Position numbers and translations under genes: made by a program. Of a stretch of DNA of 64,000 nucleotides, positions 1-10,716 are shown piece after piece. How positions within the stretch are numbered: position 1 is the stretch's first letter; the number at the start of each line of letters is the position of its first letter. The notes under the pieces were generated by a model. It had not been told where the DNA came from. It was given only the letters and a program-made list of their open reading frames with translations, and ran no database searches. The DNA lies in NCBI GenBank assembly GCA_046352935.1, contig JAXMGR010000002.1:186001-250000 (forward strand), read 5' to 3'. This DNA is from CAYWMY01 sp046352935 (GTDB lineage: Bacteria > Pseudomonadota > Gammaproteobacteria > Steroidobacterales > Steroidobacteraceae).

Positions 1-1
1 C

Positions 2-736
2 ATGCTGGTCATCACCGGGCCGAACATGGGCGGGAAGTCGACCTACATGCGGCAGACGGCGCTCATCGTGATCATGGCGGCGATGGGTGGCTTCGTGCCG
101 GCCGACCGTGCCGTGATCGGTCCCATCGACCGGGTGTTCACGCGGATCGGCGCCTCCGACGATCTCGCGGGCGGGCGCTCGACTTTCATGGTCGAGATGA
201 CCGAGACCGCCGACATCCTCAACAACGCGACGGATCGCAGCCTGGTGCTGATGGACGAGATCGGCCGCGGCACCAGCACCTACGACGGCCTGTCACTCGC
301 CTGGGCGACCGCGAATCACATCGCGCGGCGGGTGCGTGCGTTCACGCTGTTCGCGACGCACTACTTCGAGCTGACGGCGCTGGCGGGAGAGGCCGAGGGC
401 GTACGCAACGTCCACCTCGACGCCACCGAGCACGGCGACCGGCTCGTGTTCCTGCATGCCGTGAAGCCGGGCCCCGCGAGCCGCAGCTACGGCCTGCAGG
501 TGGCGCAGCTCGCCGGCGTGCCCCGCGAGGTCATCGCCAGTGCGCGCGGATACCTGGCGGAGCTGGAGCAGCACGCAGTGTCGGCGCAGCTCGCGCGGGA
601 GCCCGGCCAGCTGCCGCTCGGCCCGCCCGCCCATGACGCGAGCGAGGCGCTGGAGTTGCTGGACGCGCTCGATCCCGACGTGCTCTCGCCGCGCGAGGCC
701 CTGGAGCGGCTCTACGAGCTGAAGCGGCGGCGGTAG
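2..736 (+). CDS. mutS: DNA mismatch repair ATPase MutS, C-terminal part (5' end outside window)
   Basis: MutS recognises mispaired bases and uses ATP to recruit MutL. Only the last 244 or so residues are present, because the reading frame enters from outside the window. They hold the ABC-type ATPase domain: Walker A GPNMGGKST at visible residues 6-14, Walker B plus signature LVLMDEIGRGTST near 81-93, and the histidine loop FATHYFEL near 117. A short tail follows (about 190-244), ending in ERLYELKRRR, as in full MutS proteins. The ATPase domain is intact. The gene ends 6 bp before the convergent GGDEF-EAL gene, leaving almost no room for a separate terminator. The family assignment is secure; the N-terminal mismatch-binding domains cannot be checked here. 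Confidence 0.97.
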   Translation: MLVITGPNMGGKSTYMRQTALIVIMAAMGGFVPADRAVIGPIDRVFTRIGASDDLAGGRSTFMVEMTETADILNNATDRSLVLMDEIGRGTSTYDGLSLAWATANHIARRVRAFTLFATHYFELTALAGEAEGVRNVHLDATEHGDRLVFLHAVKPGPASRSYGLQVAQLAGVPREVIASARGYLAELEQHAVSAQLAREPGQLPLGPPAHDASEALELLDALDPDVLSPREALERLYELKRRR

Positions 737-742
737 CCGCGC

Positions 743-3592
743 TCAGCCGTTCACGACGCGGCGCAGGAAGCGCTGCGTCTTGCCGGGCGCACCGACGAAG
801 GCCGAGAGGTCGGCCGCGGACATCGGCCGCCCGAACAGATAGCCCTGGCCGAGGTGACAGTGCCGCGACGCCAGGAAGTCGCGCTGCTCGTAGGTTTCGA
901 CACCCTCGGCGACGATGCTCTTGCCGAGCGCGATGCCGATGCCGATGATTGCCTCGCAGAGCGCCATGGCACCGAAGTCCGAATCGCTCTTCGGCAGGAA
1001 GGACCGGTCGATCTTCAGCACCTGGATCGGGAGCTTCTGCAGGTAGCTCAGCGATGAATAACCCGTTCCGAAATCGTCGATCGCGAGACAGCAGCCCAGC
1101 TCGGCGACCTGCCAGATGATCTCGGCGAGCCGGTCGATGTCCTTCGCGAGCACGCTCTCGGTGACTTCCAGCTCGACCTCCTCGGGCCGTACACGGTAGT
1201 CGCCGAGGAGGCCCCGCACACGGTCGACGAACCCCGGAGACAGCATCTGCTGCACGGAGACATTGATCGCCACGCGGGGCACTGCGACCCCGTCGGTGCG
1301 CCACTCGGCGATCTGCCGGCACACCTCCCGCACGACCCAGTACCCGATCGCCACGATCTGGCCGGTCTCCTCCGCGACCGGGATGAAGTCCATGGGCGAG
1401 ATGAAGCCCCGCTGCGGATGACGCCAGCGGATGAGTGCCTCGGCGCCGGACACCTTGCCGGACCGCAGGTTGATCTGCGGCTGGTAGTGGAGCTCGAATT
1501 CGCCGCGCGCCAGCGCGAGCCGCAGTTCGGCTTCGAGGTCGATCCTGGCGGCGGCCTTCTCACCCATCGATTCTTCGAACACCGCGCAGGTCGCGCCGCC
1601 ATCGTTCTTCGCGACGTACATCGCCGAGTCGGCGTGCTGCAGCAGGTGATCGAAGGTCGTGCCATGGTCGGGGTAGATCGCGACGCCGACCGATGTACTG
1701 GCCACATAGCCCTGCCGTACGGCATCGAGCGGCTCGCGCAGCGCGGCGAGCACGCGCGCGGCCAGCGTCTCGATCTCGAGTCGTGAATGCAGGTCGCCGG
1801 CGACGATCACGAACTCGTCGCCGCCCAGCCGGCTGATCGTCTGCACGTCCGGCAGCTCTTTCGTCAGGCGGCGCGCCACGGCCGCGAGCAGCAGGTCGCC
1901 GGTCGCGTGCCCCATGGAGTCATTGACGTACTTGAAGCGATCGAGGTCCAGGAACAGCATCGCGAGCAGCGACCCGGAGCGTTCGGCATGGACGATGGCC
2001 TGCTCGACGCGGTCGCGCAGCAGCGCCCGGTTCGGCAGGCCCGTCAGGGGATCGTAGTGAGCCCGGAAGAACAACTCCTGCTCGCGCGAACTGTGCGTGA
2101 TGGCCACCGCGAGCCGGTCCGCGAGGCTCGCCGCGAGATGCGGCGGATCCGAGGCGGCCGGCTGCGGCGTCCGGTAGCCGATCAGCAGCGCGCCGTGCAG
2201 CACCGCACCCGAGCGGATCGGCACGATGCTGCAGCAACCCATGCCGGCGACCCCGAGGTCGCACAGGCAACACCCTTCGTCGTTCGCGCCGAGCGTCCGC
2301 ACGATGGATCCCTCGGCCTCCAGCAGTGTCCGCCGGAGCTGCTCGTCGACCTCCCGGCGCTCGAGCTTCGGCGGCTCGGAAGCGTCCTCGGAGCGTGTGT
2401 AGAGTCGGGCCGCGCCGGGACAGTCCGTGTCCAGGAGCAGCACGGCGAGCGAGTCGCCCTGCAGCAGGTCCTGGGCGCGGTTGAGGACGGACTGCAGCAC
2501 CGAATCCACCCCGATCGAGCGCAGGATCTGCTGGTCGGCGCTCGACAGCAGCGCCATGGCGTCGAAGTGTCGCGCCAGCCGCCGCATCATGTCATTGAAG
2601 GCCGTGCCGATCGTGCGCACGTCCGGGTTGTCGTCGACCGACACGGCCTGCGAGAAGTCGCCCGCACCGATGCGACGCGTTGCATCGAGCAGCTGCACCA
2701 GTGGTCGATGTGCACGCCGGATCAGGATCGAGGACAGCAAGGCGAGCACGCCGGCGCCCGTCGCGATGGCGAGCAGGAGCCAGAACCGGAACTCGGTGAT
2801 GTCGGCGAGCGCGCTCTCGCGGCTGCGGCTGACCACGATCTCCCAGCCCGAAACGCCGAACCTGTTGCGCAGATACAATTCCCATGCGGCGCCGATCCTG
2901 TCCGTGGCCACCGTGGGTCGTGTCACCGGCTCTGCCCGGGCCCGGGACACCCGGACCGGCGCCTCGAATTCATCGGCGTCACCATCAAAGGCCACGAGCG
3001 TACGGCCCGCGGGATCCAGCACCCGCAACTGCATGTCCTGAGCGAGCGCATCCAGTCTCCACAGGAACGCGGGTCTGACGATGCCGATCACACAGGCACC
3101 CTGCCGGCCGAGCACGGTCTGCGTGCGCACGAGCGCGATCGCCCAGTTCCCGTTGAGGTCGATCGCCGGTCGCAGCGTGCCAGCGAGAGCATTGTTGCGG
3201 TCAGCCGCCGCCTCGCACTGTAGATACGGGTGGCGCTCCAGGTCTCCCTCGACCTGTACATAGCCGTCCGGGAACTTGACCGAAACCACGTCGAAGATGC
3301 CGTTATCGTCCGCCGCCAGATCGTGCATGGCTGCCCGGAGGCCGGGGTCCATGCGGTTCGTCAGGCTCGTGAGCGCGCGATCCGCGAGCTCCATGCGCTG
3401 GAACAGCATCAGGCCGTACTGCTTCGCCTCCAGGCGCAGGCCCTCCTCGACCCGCACCGCCATGTTCCGGCCGATGCGATCGACGAGCACGTAGCCGACC
3501 ACCAGAATCGGCAGGACCGCGAGGAAGATGAACAGCGCATACGTGCGCCTCGCCAGAGCGCTGCCCATTTCCCAGCGTGGACGGAGCCTCAC
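743..3592 (-). CDS. Membrane sensor with HAMP, GAF, GGDEF and EAL domains (cyclic-di-GMP turnover)
   Basis: This is a 949-residue predicted inner-membrane c-di-GMP enzyme. It has a membrane helix near 17-37, an extracytoplasmic Cache-like sensor region (about 40-265), a second helix near 269-291, HAMP (292-345), a GAF-like domain (about 350-500), GGDEF (508-670) and EAL (about 690-940). The cyclase signature GGDEF is at 590-594. The EAL motif is at 718-720, and DDFGTGYSSL and KIDRSF are present downstream, so both catalytic domains look intact. The position of the RxxD inhibitory site before GGDEF reads PDVQ, so product inhibition is probably absent. The GAF region has a dense cysteine patch, CCLCDLGVAGMGCC, at 441-454. 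Whether net activity is synthesis or breakdown cannot be told from sequence. Confidence 0.93.
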   Translation of the reverse strand: MRLRPRWEMGSALARRTYALFIFLAVLPILVVGYVLVDRIGRNMAVRVEEGLRLEAKQYGLMLFQRMELADRALTSLTNRMDPGLRAAMHDLAADDNGIFDVVSVKFPDGYVQVEGDLERHPYLQCEAAADRNNALAGTLRPAIDLNGNWAIALVRTQTVLGRQGACVIGIVRPAFLWRLDALAQDMQLRVLDPAGRTLVAFDGDADEFEAPVRVSRARAEPVTRPTVATDRIGAAWELYLRNRFGVSGWEIVVSRSRESALADITEFRFWLLLAIATGAGVLALLSSILIRRAHRPLVQLLDATRRIGAGDFSQAVSVDDNPDVRTIGTAFNDMMRRLARHFDAMALLSSADQQILRSIGVDSVLQSVLNRAQDLLQGDSLAVLLLDTDCPGAARLYTRSEDASEPPKLERREVDEQLRRTLLEAEGSIVRTLGANDEGCCLCDLGVAGMGCCSIVPIRSGAVLHGALLIGYRTPQPAASDPPHLAASLADRLAVAITHSSREQELFFRAHYDPLTGLPNRALLRDRVEQAIVHAERSGSLLAMLFLDLDRFKYVNDSMGHATGDLLLAAVARRLTKELPDVQTISRLGGDEFVIVAGDLHSRLEIETLAARVLAALREPLDAVRQGYVASTSVGVAIYPDHGTTFDHLLQHADSAMYVAKNDGGATCAVFEESMGEKAAARIDLEAELRLALARGEFELHYQPQINLRSGKVSGAEALIRWRHPQRGFISPMDFIPVAEETGQIVAIGYWVVREVCRQIAEWRTDGVAVPRVAINVSVQQMLSPGFVDRVRGLLGDYRVRPEEVELEVTESVLAKDIDRLAEIIWQVAELGCCLAIDDFGTGYSSLSYLQKLPIQVLKIDRSFLPKSDSDFGAMALCEAIIGIGIALGKSIVAEGVETYEQRDFLASRHCHLGQGYLFGRPMSAADLSAFVGAPGKTQRFLRRVVNG

Positions 3593-3643
3593 GATGAACT
3601 CCCTGTTCCGTCGCCGGCACCGCGCGCGACGGCGACCGCGGTA

Positions 3644-4147
3644 TCAGTACTCGGACGCACGACCGATGTACGCGCCGTCATTGGCGACGATGATGTCGTC
3701 CTTGCTGATCGCCGCCGTGAGCGCAGACGCGCTGCGACCGTCGGGACCCTTGCTGTAGAGGTCGTACTCGGTGTTGATCGGAACGAGATCGTGGTCCTTG
3801 CGCTTCTGCCCGTTGCCGTGGACGGTCTCGAAGTTCAGGTAGGCGTAGGAATGTCCCCAGGGATCGCGCATGCCGTCCATGCCGATCGCCGCGAGCGTCG
3901 TCGGCAGTTCATCGTTGACGCTGCGGAACCGTTCGATCGCGAACTTGATGCGCGTGAGGTCGTTGACGACCGCTGCGTTGCGGTTGCGCTCCAGCACGGT
4001 GCCGTACGACGAATAGCCGACCCCGACGAGGATCGAGAAGATCGCCAGCGTCAGCAGCAGCTCGACGATGGTGAATCCAGGCGTCCGGCGGAACCGGCGG
4101 GCGGTCGGGCGATGGCGATGTGACTGATTCGACACGAGCGGTTGCAC
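3644..4147 (-). CDS. Type II secretion GspG-like pseudopilin (orphan)
   Basis: This is a 167-residue prepilin-like protein. The class III signal is GFTIVE, with cleavage expected between G24 and F25, and the +5 glutamate is E29. A hydrophobic helix follows, which matches processing by the PilD peptidase encoded at 32175. The C-terminal half has DPWG, a YAYLNFE strand and YDLYSKGPDGRSAS, the GspG-type pseudopilin signature with its calcium-binding loop. The leader of 24 residues, RRFRR-rich, is longer than usual; the start used is GTG, and another GTG lies four codons in. No other type II secretion genes are nearby, so it may be a stand-alone minor pseudopilin or serve a system elsewhere in the genome. 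Confidence 0.85.
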   Translation of the reverse strand: MQPLVSNQSHRHRPTARRFRRTPGFTIVELLLTLAIFSILVGVGYSSYGTVLERNRNAAVVNDLTRIKFAIERFRSVNDELPTTLAAIGMDGMRDPWGHSYAYLNFETVHGNGQKRKDHDLVPINTEYDLYSKGPDGRSASALTAAISKDDIIVANDGAYIGRASEY

Positions 4148-4278
4148 GATCCGCCTCTGGTCAGGTGTGCCCTGTTATCGGTCCCGCACGAAAGAAAATG
4201 ACGCAGTCGACACCGCGCGGACGTCGATCGCGTCACGTTCTTGACTTAACGCGAGGTTCCGGAGTGCGCGAGCAGCGG

Positions 4279-4926
4279 TCAGCCGTGGTCGCCGGGATGA
4301 CCGAAGCGTCCCTGCAGGAGAAACCGTGCGGCCTCGCGGGCCACTGCCGGGGACAGCAGCATCCCGGTGTGCGACACCGGTAGTTCGATGCGGTCCGCCG
4401 CGCCTTCGACGACCGTCTCCGCGACAGCGACCGCACCGTCGTTCGGCCGGGGCAGGTCGGTCACCAGCCGGCCGAGACCAACGCTGCGCGTGCCAGCGAT
4501 GACGCCGAGCTGTGCCGCCGCCGGCGACACGGCGGGCCGCTCGCGCGCCAGTTCTGCGATCGCCAGCGGCCCCAGGATCCGGGCACCCAGCCGGGATTGC
4601 GCCAGGCGCCGGGCTGCGGCACTGCCGCGCGCGGGGGCACCGAGCAGCACGCAGCGCGGCAACGGCAGTGCGGGATACCGCTCCAGGAGCCTGAGCAGCA
4701 GCACACCCCCGAGGCTGTGCCCGACGGCGTGGAACGGTTCGCCGAGGTCCGCGATCCCGCGCGCGAGAACCGCGAGCAGGGAATCCAGCGAGGCGTGGCG
4801 CGATGAGTACCTGAAGACGATCGGCTCGAAGCCCTGCGCGCGCAACCGCCGGCGCAGCAGCACCGTCTCGGCACCGGTCATGAACAGACCGTGCACGACG
4901 AGGACGCGCCGGGCGTCCGAGATCAC
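4279..4926 (-). CDS. Alpha/beta hydrolase (lipase or esterase-like)
   Basis: This is a 215-residue alpha/beta hydrolase without a signal peptide. It starts with the strand and oxyanion-type motif VLVVHGLF. The nucleophile elbow GHSLGG places the serine at residue 71. PNDGAV (D163) and SHTGML (H186) are the likely acid and histidine of the triad. The start is taken as a GTG 5 bp downstream of the aspS stop; the frame stays open further upstream, but that part overlaps aspS and is not protein-like. The tight spacing suggests co-transcription with aspS. The substrate is unknown. The layout resembles PGAP1-like or small lipase-like hydrolases. Confidence 0.85.
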   Translation of the reverse strand: MISDARRVLVVHGLFMTGAETVLLRRRLRAQGFEPIVFRYSSRHASLDSLLAVLARGIADLGEPFHAVGHSLGGVLLLRLLERYPALPLPRCVLLGAPARGSAAARRLAQSRLGARILGPLAIAELARERPAVSPAAAQLGVIAGTRSVGLGRLVTDLPRPNDGAVAVAETVVEGAADRIELPVSHTGMLLSPAVAREAARFLLQGRFGHPGDHG

Positions 4927-4931
4927 CGTGT

Positions 4932-6710
4932 TCAGCCGGCGGGCGCCACCGGCAGACGCACGCGGATGTTCAGTTCGCGCAGCTGCGGCTCGCCTGCCGC
5001 CGAGGGCGCATCGGTCAACGGACACCAGGCCGACTGCGTCTTCGGGAACGCGATGACGTCGCGGATGCTGTCTGCGCCCGACATCAGCATCGCGAGGCGA
5101 TCGAGCCCGAAGGCGATGCCGCCGTGCGGCGGTGCACCGTAGGACAGCGCATCGAGCAGGAAGCCGAACTTCTCGCGCGCCTCGTCGGCGTCGATGCCGA
5201 GCAGCGAGAACACCGCGCTCTGCATGTCCTGCCGGTGGATACGCACCGAGCCGCCGCCGATCTCGGAGCCGTTCAGCACCATGTCGTAGGCCCGCGCGAG
5301 CGCGTTGCCCGGATTGCCCGTGAGCGCGGCCGGATCGCCGTCGACCGGCGAAGTGAACGGGTGATGCATCGCGGCCCAGCGCTTCGCGTCCGGGTCCCAT
5401 TCGAACATCGGGAAGTCGACGACCCACAGTGGCCGCCAGCCCTTCTCGACGAGGCCAAGATCCTCACCGACCTTCAGCCGGAGCGCGCCCAGCGCGTCGT
5501 TGACGACTCTCGCCTTGTCCGCGCCGAAGAAGATCAGGTCGCCGTCAGCCGCGTGCGTGCGCGCGAGGATGCCTGCGACCGCGGCATCCGACAGGAACTT
5601 CAGGATCGGCGACTGCAGGCCTTCGCGGCCCTTCGCGACATCGTTGACCTTGACGTAGGCGAGCCCCTTCGCACCATAGCGCGCGACGAATGCGGTGTAG
5701 TCGTCGATCTGCTTGCGCGTGAGCTCGCCGCCCTTCGGCACGCACATCGCGGCGACGCGGCCTTCCGGATCGGAGGCCGGCCCCGCGAACACCTTGAACT
5801 CGCAGTCACGCACCAGGTCGGCGACATCGGCGAGCTCGAGCGGGATGCGCAGATCGGGCTTGTCGGAGGCGTAGCGGCGCATGGCCTCGGCATAGGTCAT
5901 GCGCGGGAACGGGTCCGGCAGCGGCACGCCGAGCACCTGCTCGAACAGCGTGCGCACGAGCCCTTCCATGAGCTCCATGATCTGCTGCTGCGTGAGGAAC
6001 GAGGTCTCGATGTCCAGCTGCGTGAACTCGGGCTGGCGGTCGGCGCGCAGGTCCTCGTCGCGGAAGCAGCGCACGATCTGGTAGTAGCGGTCGAAGCCGC
6101 TCATCATCAGCAGCTGCTTGAAGATCTGCGGCGACTGCGGCAGGGCGAAGAACTTGCCCGCGTGCGTGCGCGAGGGCACGAGGTAGTCGCGCGCGCCTTC
6201 CGGCGTCGCCTTGGTCAGCATCGGCGTCTCGAGATCGATGAAGCCGTGATGGTCGAGGTAGGAACGCATCGCCCGCGTGATCGAGTGACGCAGGCGCAGC
6301 CGCTGCTGCATCACGTCCCGGCGCAGGTCGATGTAGCGGTACTTGAGGCGCAGTTCCTCGTTGACCTCCTCGTCGAGCGCGAAGGGTGGCGTCACCGAGG
6401 GATTGAGGATCTCGAGTTCCTTCGCCAGCAGTTCCACGTGGCCCGAGGCGAGACCCGTGTTGATCGTGCCCGGCGGCCGGTTGCGCACCACGCCCGCGAT
6501 GCGCACGCAGAATTCGCGTCCGAGGTGCTCGGCCGCCTTGAAGGCCTCCGCGGTGTCCGGATCGACGACGATCTGCAGCAGGCCCTCGCGATCGCGCAGG
6601 TCGATGAAGATCACGCCGCCGTGGTCGCGGCGCCGATGGACCCAGCCCGCGACGGCGACCCTCTGGCCGACCAGCGATTCGTTGACCTGACCACAGTAGT
6701 GCGTGCGCAT
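4932..6710 (-). CDS. aspS: Aspartyl-tRNA synthetase
   Basis: This 592-residue class II synthetase charges tRNA-Asp with aspartate. An N-terminal OB-fold anticodon-binding domain (about 1-105, with VAGWVHRRRDHGG) is followed by the catalytic core. Class II motif 2 is FRDEDLRADRQPEFTQLD and motif 3 is GIAFGLDRLAM near the C terminus. The bacterial GAD insertion lies in the middle. Length fits the usual bacterial enzyme of about 590 residues. Whether it is discriminating or non-discriminating (also charging tRNA-Asn) cannot be settled without knowing if gatCAB and asnS are present. It lies between a DUF502 gene upstream and the hydrolase downstream on the same strand. Confidence 0.98.
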   Translation of the reverse strand: MRTHYCGQVNESLVGQRVAVAGWVHRRRDHGGVIFIDLRDREGLLQIVVDPDTAEAFKAAEHLGREFCVRIAGVVRNRPPGTINTGLASGHVELLAKELEILNPSVTPPFALDEEVNEELRLKYRYIDLRRDVMQQRLRLRHSITRAMRSYLDHHGFIDLETPMLTKATPEGARDYLVPSRTHAGKFFALPQSPQIFKQLLMMSGFDRYYQIVRCFRDEDLRADRQPEFTQLDIETSFLTQQQIMELMEGLVRTLFEQVLGVPLPDPFPRMTYAEAMRRYASDKPDLRIPLELADVADLVRDCEFKVFAGPASDPEGRVAAMCVPKGGELTRKQIDDYTAFVARYGAKGLAYVKVNDVAKGREGLQSPILKFLSDAAVAGILARTHAADGDLIFFGADKARVVNDALGALRLKVGEDLGLVEKGWRPLWVVDFPMFEWDPDAKRWAAMHHPFTSPVDGDPAALTGNPGNALARAYDMVLNGSEIGGGSVRIHRQDMQSAVFSLLGIDADEAREKFGFLLDALSYGAPPHGGIAFGLDRLAMLMSGADSIRDVIAFPKTQSAWCPLTDAPSAAGEPQLRELNIRVRLPVAPAG

Positions 6711-6734
6711 CGGTGCAAGTTCTTGATTTGGATT

Positions 6735-6755
6735 AAAAAAATCCGCATGGAGCGG
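6735..6755 (-). terminator. Weak possible terminator after the DUF502 gene
   Basis: On the minus strand a 4-bp GC stem (CCGC/GCGG, loop of 5) is followed directly by seven Ts. The stem is short, so termination may be inefficient and aspS downstream could be read through. Confidence 0.35.
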
Positions 6756-6811
6756 GCGCTGGAGGCGGCGATGTTACGGCCTCGGGGCCGTGGTCCGCAA
6801 CGCGTGCGCGG

Positions 6812-7504
6812 TCAGCCGCCGGGCGTCGACACGCCCGGCCCGGGGTCGATCCCGAGCGACAGCTGGGTCGGCGGCTGCCAGACGGGCACGACGACCCCCA
6901 GCGTGACGATCATCTTCATCGCCTGATCGACGGTCATGTCCAGGGCGACGCAGTCGCGCTTCGGGACCATCATGATGAAGCCGCTCGTCGGGTTGGGCGT
7001 CGTCGGAACGAAGACACAGACCAGCTCTTCACCGGTGCGGTGGTCGATCTCGGCGACCTGCTCGGCGGACTGGAAGCCGATGCTCCAGATGCCCTTGCGC
7101 GGATACTCGATGAGCAGCACCCGCTTGAACGCCTGACCCTTGCCGGAGAACACCGTCTCCGCGAACGTCTTGGCGCCGGAGTAGATCGAGCGCACCACGG
7201 GGATGCGCTGCATCAGGCCTTCCCACCAGCGCACGAGTTCGCGCCCGACGAGGTTCGACAGGGTCAGGCCGGTCACTCCCAGCACGGAGAGCGCGAGGAG
7301 CAGGCCGAGGCCGGGGATGTGGAAACCCAGCACGCGGTCCGGGTGCCAGGCGTCGGGAAGCAGCAGCAGCGTCGTGTCCATCAGGTCCACGAGGAACCTG
7401 AGCACGAACACGGTCACGAAGACCGGGATCCAGACCAGCAGTCCGGCGACGAGGTAGCGCCGTGTGCGGGCGAAGGGACCGGGCCGCTGGGCGGGATCGT
7501 CCAC
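6812..7504 (-). CDS. DUF502 family inner-membrane protein
   Basis: This 230-residue protein belongs to the DUF502 family, whose function is not established. Two membrane helices are visible, near residues 16-40 and 64-88. They are followed by the conserved stretch RIPVVRSIYSGAKTF and by FVPTTPNPTSGF, both family hallmarks. The probable start is GTG, 2 bp after the stop of the upstream fmdB-like gene, so the two are likely translated from one message. The gene pair next to aspS is common in Gammaproteobacteria. The C-terminal tail, rich in Pro and Gly, is variable in the family. Confidence 0.9.
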   Translation of the reverse strand: MDDPAQRPGPFARTRRYLVAGLLVWIPVFVTVFVLRFLVDLMDTTLLLLPDAWHPDRVLGFHIPGLGLLLALSVLGVTGLTLSNLVGRELVRWWEGLMQRIPVVRSIYSGAKTFAETVFSGKGQAFKRVLLIEYPRKGIWSIGFQSAEQVAEIDHRTGEELVCVFVPTTPNPTSGFIMMVPKRDCVALDMTVDQAMKMIVTLGVVVPVWQPPTQLSLGIDPGPGVSTPGG

Positions 7505-7506
7505 CG

Positions 7507-7944
7507 TCAGCGCCGTGCGCCGCGCGATTTCGCGGCCCCCTTGCGGGCGGCCGGCTTGCGCGGGGCCGGGCGCGGGCGCGCCGCGGGCTTGCGGACGGCA
7601 ACGCTGGTGCGCCCCGAGGGCTTCTCGGGGGCATCGGCCTTCGGTGGCGCCGCCGCGGGCTTGTCAGCGCCCTTGTCAGCGCCCTTGTCGGCGGGCGCGG
7701 ACGTCGCCTCGGCCTTCGGTGCCTCGTCCTTCTCACCGGCGAGGTTGCGCCGGCTGTCCTTGTCACCCTTGAAGTCGGTCTCGTACCAGCCGCCTCCCTT
7801 GAGGCGGAACACGGGCGCGGACATCAGCCGCTTGAGCGCATTCCGGCTGCACTCCGGGCACTTCTTCAGCGGCCCGTCGCTGATCTTCTGCATGGCCTCC
7901 AGCGTGTGACCACAGGCCGAGCACTCGTACTCGTAAAAAGGCAT
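7507..7944 (-). CDS. FmdB-family zinc ribbon protein with a long basic tail
   Basis: This is a 145-residue protein. The first 60 residues or so are the FmdB/CxxC_CxxC_SSSS regulatory domain: MPFYEYEC, CxxC at C8/C11 and CxxC at C29/C32, a probable zinc ribbon. Next comes a charged linker with a short ADKG repeat encoded by near-perfect 12-bp DNA repeats around 7665-7690. It ends in a Pro-Ala-Lys-Arg-rich tail (about 110-145) resembling histone H1-like bacterial tails. Ordinary FmdB proteins in this position are usually shorter, around 70-110 residues. The start is the ATG at 7944, where the family begins; the frame is open far upstream only as a shadow of clpB. The role is unknown, perhaps nucleic-acid binding. 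Confidence 0.88.
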   Translation of the reverse strand: MPFYEYECSACGHTLEAMQKISDGPLKKCPECSRNALKRLMSAPVFRLKGGGWYETDFKGDKDSRRNLAGEKDEAPKAEATSAPADKGADKGADKPAAAPPKADAPEKPSGRTSVAVRKPAARPRPAPRKPAARKGAAKSRGARR

Positions 7945-8033
7945 TCGGCAACTCCCGATTCCGACGGGGGCGTATGGTCTAGGGGCGCGCGGGGAGATTT
8001 CAAGCCCGATCTTCGCGCCGCGGCGACGATCCG

Positions 8034-10628
<2,595 letters not shown>

Positions 10629-10660
10629 GAATGCGCTCCGAGGATCCGGCTTTCCGCCTC

Positions 10661-10688
10661 AGTGGGGGTCCGGCCGCCGAAAATCAAC
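10661..10688 (-). promoter_or_regulatory. Sigma-32-like heat-shock promoter of clpB
   Basis: Read on the minus strand: GTTGATT (-35 region) at 10688-10682, a 14-nt spacer, then CCCCACT (-10 region) at 10667-10661. The known sigma-32 pattern is CTTGAAA, 13-17 nt, CCCCATNT. The CCCCA core and spacing match well and the -35 matches partly. The expected transcript start is about 25 nt before the clpB ATG. Confidence 0.6.
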
Positions 10689-10716
10689 CGCGATCGCGTC
10701 GCGGGCGCCGGGTCCC

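Noticed and set aside
5124..6926. A 600-codon open frame antisense to aspS.
   Set aside because: Shadow of aspS with Arg/Leu-rich low-information sequence. No family motif or ribosome site.
7660..7700. Short tandem repeats that might be a CRISPR or mobile-element end.
   Set aside because: They are 12-bp in-frame repeats coding for ADKG in the FmdB-like protein, without spacers.
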